Shown: piece after piece, positions 18,606-27,211 of the stretch
Layout: the number at the start of each line of letters is the position of its first letter
Numbering within the stretch: position 1 is the stretch's first letter
Source of the DNA: Helicobacter sp. 'house sparrow 1'
GTDB taxonomy: Bacteria > Campylobacterota > Campylobacteria > Campylobacterales > Helicobacteraceae
DNA length: 64,000 nt
Reading direction: 5' to 3'
NCBI RefSeq assembly: GCF_900199585.1
Contig: NZ_FZQY01000005.1
Span: forward strand, 1 to 64,000
Notes under the pieces: generated by a model
Seen by the model: the letters and a program-made list of their open reading frames with translations, nothing else
What the model was told of the DNA's origin: nothing
Database searches by the model: none
Position numbers and translations under genes: made by a program

Positions 18606-19400
18606 ATGAGATTGTGTATTTTGATTTTTTGTATTTGGGGTGCTTTAGTTTGTGCCCCATCACAAGAGATTGAACCCATTTCACAAAGAGCAAGAAATTT
18701 TTTTGAAATTCAAAGTCCAAAAATACTTTCTTATCAAGATACAAAATATAAAATTTTTATTGCAAAAACTAAAGCAGATGCAAAAAGATATAAGGTTTTG
18801 TTTTTGCTTGATGGGAATGCTCTTTTTTCTCAATATCTTAATTCCTATCTAGATTCACCAAAACAAGATCTCCTAGTAATTGGCGTAGGTTATGAGGATA
18901 ATTTTGCTTTTAATATTCCTAAGCGCACAAAAGACTATACTCCAATGGTATTGGGAAAAGAGTTTGAAAAAGGAGGGGGTAGTCTTGATTTTTTTAATTT
19001 TTTTAAAAGAAAACTTTTGCCTTATATAAGACAACATTACCCCATTAATACATCCTACCAAGGAATTTTTGGACATTCTTTTGGAGGATTATTTGTATTA
19101 TGGAGTCTTTTGCAAGAGAGTGGTTTATTCTCTCATTATTTTATAGTCTCCCCTTCTTTGTGGTGGGGAGAGGCCTCCTTTCTCCCTGATAATATTTTAA
19201 TAAAAAAATGTCCAAAAATTTTTTTACTAAAGGGTTCTGAGGAAAGAATCAGGAGTAAAAATCCACAGACGGATATGATAAATTTTGCAGAAAGATTAGA
19301 AAAAGAAAGTTTTTGTTTTCCAGAAATAAAAATTTTTATAAATGAAACTCATGGTAGTGTGATTAAAAAAGCACTTGATTTTACAAAGAAAAGTTTCTAA
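18606..19400 (+). CDS. Periplasmic siderophore-esterase-like alpha/beta hydrolase
   Basis: An alpha/beta hydrolase of the Fes/IroE/Cee esterase family. The nucleophile elbow GHSFGG places catalytic Ser158, and NETHGSV supplies His249. The N terminus (MRLCILIFCIWGALVCA) is a Sec signal peptide, so it acts in the periplasm; Cys16 lacks a proper lipobox. At 264 residues it fits the periplasmic trilactone esterases IroE and C. jejuni Cee. It sits about 100 bases ahead of a TonB-dependent receptor, which suggests hydrolysis of a catecholate siderophore such as enterobactin after uptake. The substrate is inferred from family and context. Lipase or other esterase activity is an alternative. Confidence 0.82.
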   Translation: MRLCILIFCIWGALVCAPSQEIEPISQRARNFFEIQSPKILSYQDTKYKIFIAKTKADAKRYKVLFLLDGNALFSQYLNSYLDSPKQDLLVIGVGYEDNFAFNIPKRTKDYTPMVLGKEFEKGGGSLDFFNFFKRKLLPYIRQHYPINTSYQGIFGHSFGGLFVLWSLLQESGLFSHYFIVSPSLWWGEASFLPDNILIKKCPKIFLLKGSEERIRSKNPQTDMINFAERLEKESFCFPEIKIFINETHGSVIKKALDFTKKSF

Positions 19401-19427
19401 AAGTTGTTGAATTTTTCCTGATTTTTA

Positions 19428-19456
19428 TTGCAATTTCACACAATAAGAAATATAAT
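19428..19456 (+). promoter_or_regulatory. Promoter of the TonB-dependent receptor gene
   Basis: TTGCAA (19428-19433), a 17-base spacer and a perfect TATAAT (19451-19456) lie 43 bases before the receptor start codon. The -10 lies inside the Fur-box-like palindrome. Confidence 0.65.
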
Positions 19457-19468
19457 AACTATTCTTAT
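19443..19468. promoter_or_regulatory. Fur-box-like palindrome
   Basis: Inverted repeat ATAAGAA (19443-19449) and TTCTTAT (19462-19468) surround an AT-rich core containing the -10 element. Its size, composition and position match Fur operators ahead of iron-uptake receptors. Iron repression of the receptor is therefore inferred. Confidence 0.55.
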
Positions 19469-19498
19469 GTTTAAAAATAAAGGCAAAGAGGGAATATT

Positions 19499-21589
19499 AT
19501 GATGAAGAAATGGCAAAGAAATATTCTAATGGTTCTATTTATAACAGGAAAAATGGTCTTGGCTCAAGATGAAAAGAAAGATACTGAGGGAAAGGATTAT
19601 GATTTAGATTCTATTGTTACAAGTGCAACAGGTTTTGAACAGGACAGAAAGGATGCACCTGCAACAATTAGTGTGGTTACTAGTGAGGAAATTTTATCAA
19701 GACCTATTAAGGATTTAGGTGATGCTGTGCAGGATGTTCCAGGTGTTTATGTAGAGCAGACAAAAACAGGACAAAATCAAATTTATATGAGGGGTCTTGG
19801 ATCAGAATATACGCTCATTCTCATTGATGGAAGAAGACAAAATGTCAATAGTGCATTTAATACCAATGGGTTTAATGGTGCACATTCTAGTTTTATGCCA
19901 CCTGCATCAATGATTGAGAGAATTGAGGTGATTAGGGGACCTGCTTCTGTGGTTTATGGAACAGATGCAATGGGTGGAGTAATAAATATTATCACCAAAA
20001 AGAATCCTCAAAAATTTACAGGTAGTATTCAGCTTGATGCTACTATCCAAGAGCAGAGAAAAAATTTTGGGGATAATTATGGTGCAAATATGTATATTGC
20101 AACTCCTTTAATCAAAGATAAATTAAGTTTGAGTTTAAGAGGAGGAGGCAAATACAATGATGCAAACTACTTTTATGCACCAATTGTCACATCTGCAAAT
20201 GGCAATCCCTATACAACTCATTCCCCAGGCAAATGGTATTCTTATAATGCTGGAGGTAGGTTAGATTATATTTTAGATGATTCAAATAATTTTTATTTTG
20301 ATGGAGAGTATTATCATATTACAAATACCTCTCTTAATACTTCTGGTCGATCTATCAGTGCCACTAATGACTTTAATAAGTTAAATTTGGCATTTTCGCA
20401 TGATGGAAAGTATAGTTGGGGAAAAATGCAAAGCTATGTGCAATATGCACTTACAGATAGAATTCCACAATCTACCACAGGTTTTGGTAATGTTGGTGGG
20501 AGTTTGAATTATGGTGCGATGATAAGAAACCAAGATGTTGCTGTGAGTTCAATGTATAATCATGATTTTAGCTTTGGAAAAGCAGGGGACTTAGCCCTAA
20601 CTAGTGGGATTTATTATCTCTATGAGAGTTTGATTAATAAGGGACAAAAGTTTAATAGGGATATGCATCAATTAGCTGCTTTTGCAGAAGGACAATATTT
20701 TATTAATCGCTATGTTTCTACTACTTTAGGTTTGCGATACAATTGGGCAAATTTATATACTGCAAGACCCAATCCAAGATTTTATGTAAATGTGAATCCT
20801 ACTTCTTGGTTTACTATTAAAATGGGTATTGCAAGTGGTATGAAGATCCCAAGTCTATCGCAAAGTTATAATGGACTTTATAATATTGATACTAGTGGTA
20901 ATTACTATTATGGAACAAAGGATTTGCAGGCAGAGAAAAGTTGGAATTATGAGGTAAGTTTGATTTTTGATACAAAACCTGTTTATATTATAGCTACAAC
21001 CTACTATACAGATTTTACTGACCAAATTCAGACCAATACCGCTACAAGTGGTACAACACTACCAGGAGGTTTTACCTGCCAAGGAGTCCAGTGCTACTAC
21101 TTTGATAATGTAGATAGATCTTTTATGACAGGGTTTGAATTTAGCTTGCAAACAAAAGCATTTTATGGGGTAAGTTTTGATACTAGTTATGCTTTTACTT
21201 ACACAGAACAGCTATCAGGAACCAAAAAAGGGTTGCCTGTTAATAGTATTCCAAAACATAAACTAATGGCTAAAATAAAATATACTTATGAAAAATTTAG
21301 TACTTATTTAAGATTGCAGGGGAATTTTTTAACTCCTACTCTCCCATCTAATAGAGGTGGAAATCCAAGAGAGATTCTTGGGGCATATTACAAGGATTAT
21401 GTGCTATTGGATTGGGCAATGAGCTATAAGTTTTTAAAATTTTTCACAGCAACCTTTAGTATTAATAATCTTTTAAATACAAACTTTATTGATTTTGCAA
21501 TTGCTGCAAATGGAAGAAACTATGTGAATAGCTATCAGAGATATTTACCTGGTAGAAATTATTGGTTTAGCCTCAAGATGGATTTTTAG
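19499..21589 (+). CDS. TonB-dependent outer-membrane receptor, CfrA/FepA-like
   Basis: An outer-membrane siderophore receptor. A signal peptide ends near LAQDE, followed by a TonB-box-like DLDSIVTSAT (about residues 34-43). The plug domain shows APATISVVTSEE, QIYMRGLGSEYTLILIDGRR and IERIEVIRGPASVVYGTDA. The 22-strand barrel ends in the aromatic terminal residue Phe (SLKMDF). At 696 residues it matches the length I remember for C. jejuni CfrA, the ferric-enterobactin receptor. The esterase upstream and the Fur-box-like promoter support a role in ferric catecholate uptake. The precise ligand is not determined. A GAGGG Shine-Dalgarno precedes the tandem ATG ATG. Confidence 0.92.
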   Translation: MMKKWQRNILMVLFITGKMVLAQDEKKDTEGKDYDLDSIVTSATGFEQDRKDAPATISVVTSEEILSRPIKDLGDAVQDVPGVYVEQTKTGQNQIYMRGLGSEYTLILIDGRRQNVNSAFNTNGFNGAHSSFMPPASMIERIEVIRGPASVVYGTDAMGGVINIITKKNPQKFTGSIQLDATIQEQRKNFGDNYGANMYIATPLIKDKLSLSLRGGGKYNDANYFYAPIVTSANGNPYTTHSPGKWYSYNAGGRLDYILDDSNNFYFDGEYYHITNTSLNTSGRSISATNDFNKLNLAFSHDGKYSWGKMQSYVQYALTDRIPQSTTGFGNVGGSLNYGAMIRNQDVAVSSMYNHDFSFGKAGDLALTSGIYYLYESLINKGQKFNRDMHQLAAFAEGQYFINRYVSTTLGLRYNWANLYTARPNPRFYVNVNPTSWFTIKMGIASGMKIPSLSQSYNGLYNIDTSGNYYYGTKDLQAEKSWNYEVSLIFDTKPVYIIATTYYTDFTDQIQTNTATSGTTLPGGFTCQGVQCYYFDNVDRSFMTGFEFSLQTKAFYGVSFDTSYAFTYTEQLSGTKKGLPVNSIPKHKLMAKIKYTYEKFSTYLRLQGNFLTPTLPSNRGGNPREILGAYYKDYVLLDWAMSYKFLKFFTATFSINNLLNTNFIDFAIAANGRNYVNSYQRYLPGRNYWFSLKMDF

Positions 21590-21606
21590 GTTTACAGAAA
21601 GATTTT

Positions 21607-21635
21607 AGAAATCCTTGTTTAAAACAAGGATTTCT
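21607..21635. terminator. Perfect hairpin between the receptor gene and cysS
   Basis: AGAAATCCTTG (21607-21617) and CAAGGATTTCT (21625-21635) form an 11-bp perfect stem, extendable into the loop, at the convergent junction; it covers the cysS stop. There is no T-run, so it may act as a transcript-end stabiliser or weak bidirectional terminator. Confidence 0.5.
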
Positions 21636-23025
21636 CCCATATACAACCATTTGGTGTATCCATAATGAGTATTCCTTGATTTTTTAATTCCTCTCTAATA
21701 GAATCTGCAAGTTCAAAGTTTTTACTTTCTTTTGCCCTTTGTCTCTCTTGTAGTTTTTGTTCAATTAGGCTTTTTTGCTCCATTGATACTCCAAGTTGAA
21801 AGTATTCTATGCTATCTTTTAGGCCAATACCTAGAATTTTTCCCAAAAAATCTAGATCATTTGAGATTCTAGCTTGCAATTCTTTATTTTTTGGGCTCTT
21901 ATCTAGTTCTTGATTGGCAGTATTTAGCATTTCTTCTAAGATACTAAGAGCTTTTGAAATATTAAGATCATCTTGAAGTGCTACAAGGAAGTCTTTTTGA
22001 AATTGTGTTTTTTCTGATGTGATACTTGCACCCTGGATTCTTTTTTTGAGGCGGTAGATTTTATCTAATCGTTTTTTGCTATGAATTAAATCTTCTTCAT
22101 TGAAATTTAATATCCCTCTATAATGGGTTGATATAAGATAATTGCGTAAAATTTCCCCATCATAAATTTTAAGTGCATCTTTTATAAAAAAACTATTATT
22201 AAGGCTTTTGCTCATTTTTTCACCATTGATATTAACAAAGCCATTATGCATCCAATATTTTGCAAGTTCTTTTTGATGGGCACATCTGGTTTGTGATGCT
22301 TCATTTTCATGATGCGGAAAGAGCAGGTCTGCGCCACCTGCGTGGATATCAATACAAAAATCCTTATCTTTATAAGCAAGGTGTTTATCAATCATCGCAG
22401 AGCATTCTATATGCCAGCCAGGTCTTCCAAACCCTAGAGTGCTTTCATAGCCTATATCATTTTCACCCTTGTAGGTTTTCCATAATGCAAAATCTCTTAA
22501 ATCCTTTTTTTCTTCATTTTCTAAAATTCTGCTTTGATTTAGATCTTCAATTCCCCTTTGGCTGATAGAACCATAGTGTTTGTCTTTACCTACCTCAAGA
22601 TAAATATCCCCGTTGCCAGTTTTATAGGCATATCCTTGTTCTAAAAGTCTTTGAATGAGATCTGTGATTTCTTGCAAGCTTTCTGTTGCCTTTGGTTGAA
22701 TATCAGGAGGCAAAACATTAAGAGCTTGCATATCATCAAGATAGGATTGAATATAGGTCTTTGTTAGGACATTGATATCCATTTTATTTTGCAAGGATTT
22801 ATTAATAATCTTATCATCAATATCAGTAAAGTTTTTTACTAAAGTAACCTTATAGCCACTTGCTTGTAAAACTCTTTTGAGTAAGTCAAATGCAATGGAG
22901 CTTCTTGCATGCCCTAAGTGTGCATGATCATAAACTGTTGGACCACAAACATAGATTCTAACTTCATTATCGCATAATGGAATTAAATCCACTTTTTCTT
23001 TTAATCTACTATCATAGATTTTCAT
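21619..23025 (-). CDS. cysS: Cysteinyl-tRNA synthetase
   Basis: Charges tRNA-Cys in the cytoplasm. The class I motifs are HLGHARS (HIGH) and EKMSKS (KMSKS). The zinc ligands sit in VCGPTVYD, HIECSAM and PHHENE. I set the start at the Met at 23025 (MKIYDSRLKEK), preceded by AAGGAT at a good distance; an upstream in-frame Met would add ten residues unlike the family. The protein is then 468 residues, normal for CysS. The murJ-cysS neighbourhood is the same as I recall in H. pylori. Confidence 0.97.
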   Translation of the reverse strand: MKIYDSRLKEKVDLIPLCDNEVRIYVCGPTVYDHAHLGHARSSIAFDLLKRVLQASGYKVTLVKNFTDIDDKIINKSLQNKMDINVLTKTYIQSYLDDMQALNVLPPDIQPKATESLQEITDLIQRLLEQGYAYKTGNGDIYLEVGKDKHYGSISQRGIEDLNQSRILENEEKKDLRDFALWKTYKGENDIGYESTLGFGRPGWHIECSAMIDKHLAYKDKDFCIDIHAGGADLLFPHHENEASQTRCAHQKELAKYWMHNGFVNINGEKMSKSLNNSFFIKDALKIYDGEILRNYLISTHYRGILNFNEEDLIHSKKRLDKIYRLKKRIQGASITSEKTQFQKDFLVALQDDLNISKALSILEEMLNTANQELDKSPKNKELQARISNDLDFLGKILGIGLKDSIEYFQLGVSMEQKSLIEQKLQERQRAKESKNFELADSIREELKNQGILIMDTPNGCIWEKSLF

Positions 23026-23082
23026 TACATATCCTTGAAATTGGGTAAAAATCAAGCCTTTATTCTATCTTAAAATAAATAA

Positions 23083-23111
23083 TTGCTATAGGGGTTTGGA
23101 GGTGTTATAAT
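23083..23111 (+). promoter_or_regulatory. Promoter of the small outer-membrane protein gene
   Basis: TTGCTA (23083-23088), a 17-base spacer and TATAAT (23106-23111) lie 29 bases ahead of the TTG start at 23141. Confidence 0.55.
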
Positions 23112-23140
23112 TGTAGAAGTTTTATTTTTAGAGGGAAAGT

Positions 23141-23746
23141 TTGAGACTTTTTGTTCTAGGCATCTTGCTAATTTCTATTTGTTTTGGAGGCGAAAAAGTA
23201 TTAATTGGAGGGAATGGTGGTCTTTTGCCTTTAGGAAAGTCTCAAGATAATTGGAATGCAGGTTTTTTTGTTGGATTTGATTCGCAAAAAATAGAAGAGG
23301 AGGATATCGCAATAACATCAAGAATAGGCCTGCTATATACCTATGGTAATTTAGGTTTTGGAAGTGCTAAAATGCGATATCATAGTGTTGATATAATCCT
23401 TGATGCAATTTTTGGAAAAAAGAATAAGGGACAATCAAGAAATTTTTTTGAATACCTAGGCGGTATTGGAGGAGGCTATAGCTACAATCAGGCTATTGAT
23501 TTTCGCAACTATCACGCAGGTAATATTTTATTAAGATTGGGATTAGTATTTAACTTAACAGATTTTTTAGAACTTAGTAGTATTTTTACTACTAGATTTG
23601 TACTCAATTCCTTTGGAGATGGGGATTTAAACCACGCCTCATTTTTTATCAATCGTGTTGCAATCCAAGTTTATGAAAAAGGATTGTGGATGATTCTTCC
23701 AGAATTAAGCCTTAATCTTAATTTTAAGTTTAAATCACCTTTTTAG
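23141..23746 (+). CDS. Small outer-membrane beta-barrel protein, unrecognised
   Basis: A 201-residue exported protein. It starts at TTG, supported by GAGGG five bases upstream. The signal peptide is MRLFVLGILLISICFGGEK. The rest alternates short amphipathic strands with Gly/Tyr/Phe, and the C-terminal Phe (LNFKFKSPF) fits an 8-stranded outer-membrane barrel. No family could be named. It has its own promoter and ends 4 bases inside the convergent murJ, so it seems to be a single-gene unit. Confidence 0.7.
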   Translation: MRLFVLGILLISICFGGEKVLIGGNGGLLPLGKSQDNWNAGFFVGFDSQKIEEEDIAITSRIGLLYTYGNLGFGSAKMRYHSVDIILDAIFGKKNKGQSRNFFEYLGGIGGGYSYNQAIDFRNYHAGNILLRLGLVFNLTDFLELSSIFTTRFVLNSFGDGDLNHASFFINRVAIQVYEKGLWMILPELSLNLNFKFKSPF

Positions 23747-25179
23747 ATTGATAAAAAAGATAAAAAGAGTTTTAATACTGCTATTTCTAAAAATAGAGAC
23801 AAAAACAGAATAAACCAAGCTTTTTTATAAGAAATAATCTCTAAAAAATCTTTAAAACCAAAGTGCTTAATTGTCAGGATAAAGAGCACAAAACCACCAA
23901 GACTTGAGGCAAATGCTAAGCCATAAACAGCAAAAAAATGCATGAATATACAAGAAGCAATAAGGGCAAATAAAAGAGATATGGCAGAAATAAGGGCAGC
24001 CTTACCTTGTTTTTTGTGTGCATAAAGCCAAAGTGAAAAAATCTTTGCCAATCCAAAAGGTAATAAGCCCAGTAGATATAAAGCAAAGACATAAGCAGTT
24101 GCAAGTGTATCTTCTCGCACAAAATTACCTCGTTCAAAAAGAAGGTAAATAATTTCGTTTTTAAGCAAGATTCCACCACATACACACAAAGAAAGAGGAA
24201 TAAATAAAAGCCAAAAAGCCTTTTTTAGAAGTTGCTTTGCTTCCTTTTCTTTTTGATTGCGAATAGATTTTGCAATTGTGGGAAATAATGCTGTAGATAT
24301 AGCAATTGCAAAAATTGCAAGAGGAAGCTGAAAGATTCTATTAGCATAATAGAGATAAGAGATACTACCGGTTGCTAAAAATGATGCAAGAATTGTGTCA
24401 AGAAAAGCTGCAATTTGAGCAGTAGAGCTTCCTAGCATTGCTGGAAAGAATTGTTTAAAAAAATCTTTCATACTACCTTTGTAGGAATTTTTTAAACTAG
24501 TTTTTGCTTTTTTTGTAAGGATGAGGTAGAGGTCTTTTAACCCAATAAGAAAAATCTTAAAAAATTTTGCTTTATAAAGAGGGTAAAAATGGATAATAAT
24601 TTGTGCAATACCACCACATAAAACACTATAACTAAGTAAAAATACAATCTGTATTCCCTCAGAATCTCTTGCAAAAAAGAGCCCCAATATCATACAAATA
24701 TTTAAAAGCACAGTATTGTAGGCACTCACCCAGAAGATATTTTTATATTGCAGGATTGTGCTTAAAAAAGTTGTAATGAAGACAAGTTCAAGATACCAAA
24801 AGTTGATCACAACTATAGGTTTTGCAAGGTTAATTTTCTCATCATCAAAACCATAGGCTAAGATCTTTGTAACAAATCCAGAAAACCACCATACTAAAAG
24901 CGTGAGGATGAAGATAATGCTTACAAAAATTAAAAAAGTGCTTACAATAAAAACTCCTTTTCTTTTTGTGGAAATAAGACTAGGTAAAAAACTTTGAGTA
25001 AAGGCTCCTTCCCCAAATACGCGTCTAAAGAGATTGGGAAATTTAAATGCGGCAAAGAAAATATCACTAAGCATACCAGCACCTAGAATATTTGCCATAT
25101 AAAGATCACGAACAAAACCAAAGATGCGTGAAAAAAATATGCCACTACTATTAGTAAAAAAAGCCTTAAGCAAAATCAA
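23743..25179 (-). CDS. murJ: Lipid II flippase MurJ
   Basis: Moves lipid II across the inner membrane for peptidoglycan assembly. The N-terminal stretch SSGIFFSRIFGFVRDLYMAN carries the family's conserved arginine cluster, and FGEGAFTQSFLPSL follows. About 14 hydrophobic helices span 478 residues, the usual MviN/MurJ length. Its neighbour cysS two genes away matches a conserved Helicobacter order. Together with murI, murC and murE elsewhere in the window it contributes to wall synthesis. Confidence 0.95.
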   Translation of the reverse strand: MILLKAFFTNSSGIFFSRIFGFVRDLYMANILGAGMLSDIFFAAFKFPNLFRRVFGEGAFTQSFLPSLISTKRKGVFIVSTFLIFVSIIFILTLLVWWFSGFVTKILAYGFDDEKINLAKPIVVINFWYLELVFITTFLSTILQYKNIFWVSAYNTVLLNICMILGLFFARDSEGIQIVFLLSYSVLCGGIAQIIIHFYPLYKAKFFKIFLIGLKDLYLILTKKAKTSLKNSYKGSMKDFFKQFFPAMLGSSTAQIAAFLDTILASFLATGSISYLYYANRIFQLPLAIFAIAISTALFPTIAKSIRNQKEKEAKQLLKKAFWLLFIPLSLCVCGGILLKNEIIYLLFERGNFVREDTLATAYVFALYLLGLLPFGLAKIFSLWLYAHKKQGKAALISAISLLFALIASCIFMHFFAVYGLAFASSLGGFVLFILTIKHFGFKDFLEIISYKKAWFILFLSLFLEIAVLKLFLSFLSI

Positions 25180-25343
25180 CTCCTCATTTTTTATAGGTTA
25201 ATCTTTGAAACTGGAAAATTTTATACTAAAATGCTTTGATTGTTGTTTATCTTGATGGTGAAAATTTAGGTAGATAAATAGGAATTGAGAATATTAGAAA
25301 TGGATTTATTAATTAGGAATTTAATTAAGTAGTAGGGGGGTTT

Positions 25344-25388
25344 ATGGATTTATATATTAAAGAAAATACTTGGTTTGGTAACCTGTAA
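25344..25388 (+). CDS. Short ORF in frame with, and directly ahead of, the DUF342 gene
   Basis: A 14-codon ORF (MDLYIKENTWFGNL) with a strong AGGGGGG Shine-Dalgarno at 25334-25340 ends at TAA 25386-25388. The next in-frame codons, TTG ATG, begin the DUF342 protein. It is either a leader peptide coupled to the downstream gene, or the genuine N terminus split by a nonsense codon. The sequence cannot decide between these. Confidence 0.45.
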   Translation: MDLYIKENTWFGNL

Positions 25389-27203
25389 TTGATGCAGCAC
25401 ACAAGATTTGTTCCACAAGTTGTTAAGCAATGTAGCGATGTGAGAGGTGAATTAGAAGGCTTTGCTAAGAATTTTAAGTTGGATATCAAAGCTATTTGGT
25501 TTGAGATTTTGAAAATACAGACATTTATAGAGCATCGCGATGGTATGGGTTTTAAATTAATGGATCCCAAAGAACTAAAGAAACTTGATGATGAAGATTT
25601 TTATAATGAAGATAGTTTTAGACTCAAACAAGTCTATGATATCCGCATTATTCCAAGAGAAAATAACTGGAATGTAGCTTTAAAAATCTCTCCTTTTGGC
25701 GACAAGGTTTCATTGTGTCTATATGATGATTGTGCACTTTTGGATACAGAAAAATTTTATGAGAGCTTCATTGGATATATTGAAACCCTTTTGGTTTATG
25801 AGGGAATTTTTGTTAGAAGAAGAGATACCTATAAAGATTTGATCATTTATCACATCAAAAAACATATTGATGAAAAATTAAAATTTCCTTATGAGTTTAA
25901 AATACAAGAGAGTGAGCAGTATCGTCCTCAACAAGAAGCTTATTTTGATTTCTTGCCCCAGATAGAATGGGAAATAGAAAATAAAAAGATTGATAATGCC
26001 TTTTATGCTGTAAATAAGGGAGATAAGGTTATTAGATATTTCAAGTCTAAAAAGAGTAGGAGTGGTAGAAATTTATATGGGAATTTTATCGCAGCAACAC
26101 AGATTAACTTAGTAGGAGAGAGCATCTCACTAAATTTTAATTCAGAAGAGATTGAGGTTGTTGATCATGATGAAGAGATTTTATATAAGTCTTTGCTAGA
26201 TGCATATGTAAGGGTTAAGGATAATGAGATTATCTTTTATACTCAAAAACAATTTGATTGTGTAGATATTGCAAATACTCCTCCTTTATTAGGGGGGTTA
26301 AAAAAAGGCTTAGAGCTTTATATTGCCTCAAGTGATATGACAAAAGATGCAATTAATGAGGGAGTGATTTTGGAAGCATCTAAGATAGAAATTGTGGGAA
26401 ATATCGGTCCAAATGTCAGATTGCATGCAACAGACCTTAAAATTGATGGTCAAACACACCAAGATGCCGAGATTATTGCTGTAAATGCAGATATTGCAGT
26501 ACATAAGGGTAATTTAATTGCAAAACAGGCAATAATAAAAAGCTTGGAGGCTGGTTTTGTACAAGCAGAAGAACTTCAGATTGAGAAATGTCTAGGAGGT
26601 AGTATTTTATCTAAGGAGGCAAAGATTGATAATATTATGAGTAATAATAAAATTACAATTAGTCATAAGTTATCTATAGGTAATATTGAGGGGAATAGTA
26701 ATATCATCACTCTTTCTTCACTTGCTTATACTAAGACAAAAGATCTTATTGATAATTTAGTAAAAAAGAGAGATTTTTTAATTAGTAGTGCCAAAAAAGT
26801 TTATGCAAAGTATCATAAAATTTTATGTATGGTAAAGAAGAATAAAGAACTAATTGATAGAGTGAATGCCTCAAGCCAATCTGTCAAAAAACAGATTATG
26901 CAACATAAGAATATAATTGAGGTTTATGAATATCACAATAAGATGACAAAAGAACTTAGAGGCTTAAAACAAGAGCTACTTGATTACCAATATTTTGTAC
27001 AAAATACGATTGAGAAACTGACGCATGTTGATGAGGAGATTTTGAATGCACAAATTTATTGTGATGCATCTTGGGGGGAAAATACAAAAGTAGTGTATCA
27101 GAGAGAATTTCCTAAAAAAGAAATAAAGAGTATTAATGTAATAAGGGATCATAAGGGGGGGTATAAGATTGATAAAGAAACCAAAGAGATTGTTGAATTT
27201 TAG
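25389..27203 (+). CDS. FapA/DUF342-family protein
   Basis: A cytoplasmic DUF342 (FapA-like) protein of 604 residues from a TTG at 25389, or 603 from the ATG beside it. The N-terminal third is an alpha/beta region. The central part (about residues 295-445) is the Gly/Ile-rich beta-helix typical of DUF342 (for example PPLLGGLKKGLELYIASSDM and VGNIGPNVRLHATDLKIDG). The C-terminal 120 residues are a coiled coil. Relatives in Vibrio and Campylobacterota are linked to cell envelope or polar/flagellar functions, but the role is not settled. The start lacks its own Shine-Dalgarno; the strong one lies ahead of the short in-frame ORF just upstream. ruvA follows after 8 bases. Confidence 0.82.
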   Translation: MMQHTRFVPQVVKQCSDVRGELEGFAKNFKLDIKAIWFEILKIQTFIEHRDGMGFKLMDPKELKKLDDEDFYNEDSFRLKQVYDIRIIPRENNWNVALKISPFGDKVSLCLYDDCALLDTEKFYESFIGYIETLLVYEGIFVRRRDTYKDLIIYHIKKHIDEKLKFPYEFKIQESEQYRPQQEAYFDFLPQIEWEIENKKIDNAFYAVNKGDKVIRYFKSKKSRSGRNLYGNFIAATQINLVGESISLNFNSEEIEVVDHDEEILYKSLLDAYVRVKDNEIIFYTQKQFDCVDIANTPPLLGGLKKGLELYIASSDMTKDAINEGVILEASKIEIVGNIGPNVRLHATDLKIDGQTHQDAEIIAVNADIAVHKGNLIAKQAIIKSLEAGFVQAEELQIEKCLGGSILSKEAKIDNIMSNNKITISHKLSIGNIEGNSNIITLSSLAYTKTKDLIDNLVKKRDFLISSAKKVYAKYHKILCMVKKNKELIDRVNASSQSVKKQIMQHKNIIEVYEYHNKMTKELRGLKQELLDYQYFVQNTIEKLTHVDEEILNAQIYCDASWGENTKVVYQREFPKKEIKSINVIRDHKGGYKIDKETKEIVEF

Positions 27204-27211
27204 GAAGAAGC

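Noticed and set aside
18606-19400. Lipoprotein signal at Cys16 of the esterase
   Set aside because: The residue before Cys is Val, which does not fit the lipobox, so an ordinary Sec signal peptide is more likely.
22260-22565. 101-codon plus-strand frame inside cysS
   Set aside because: Antisense to conserved catalytic blocks of cysS, with no plausible protein features.
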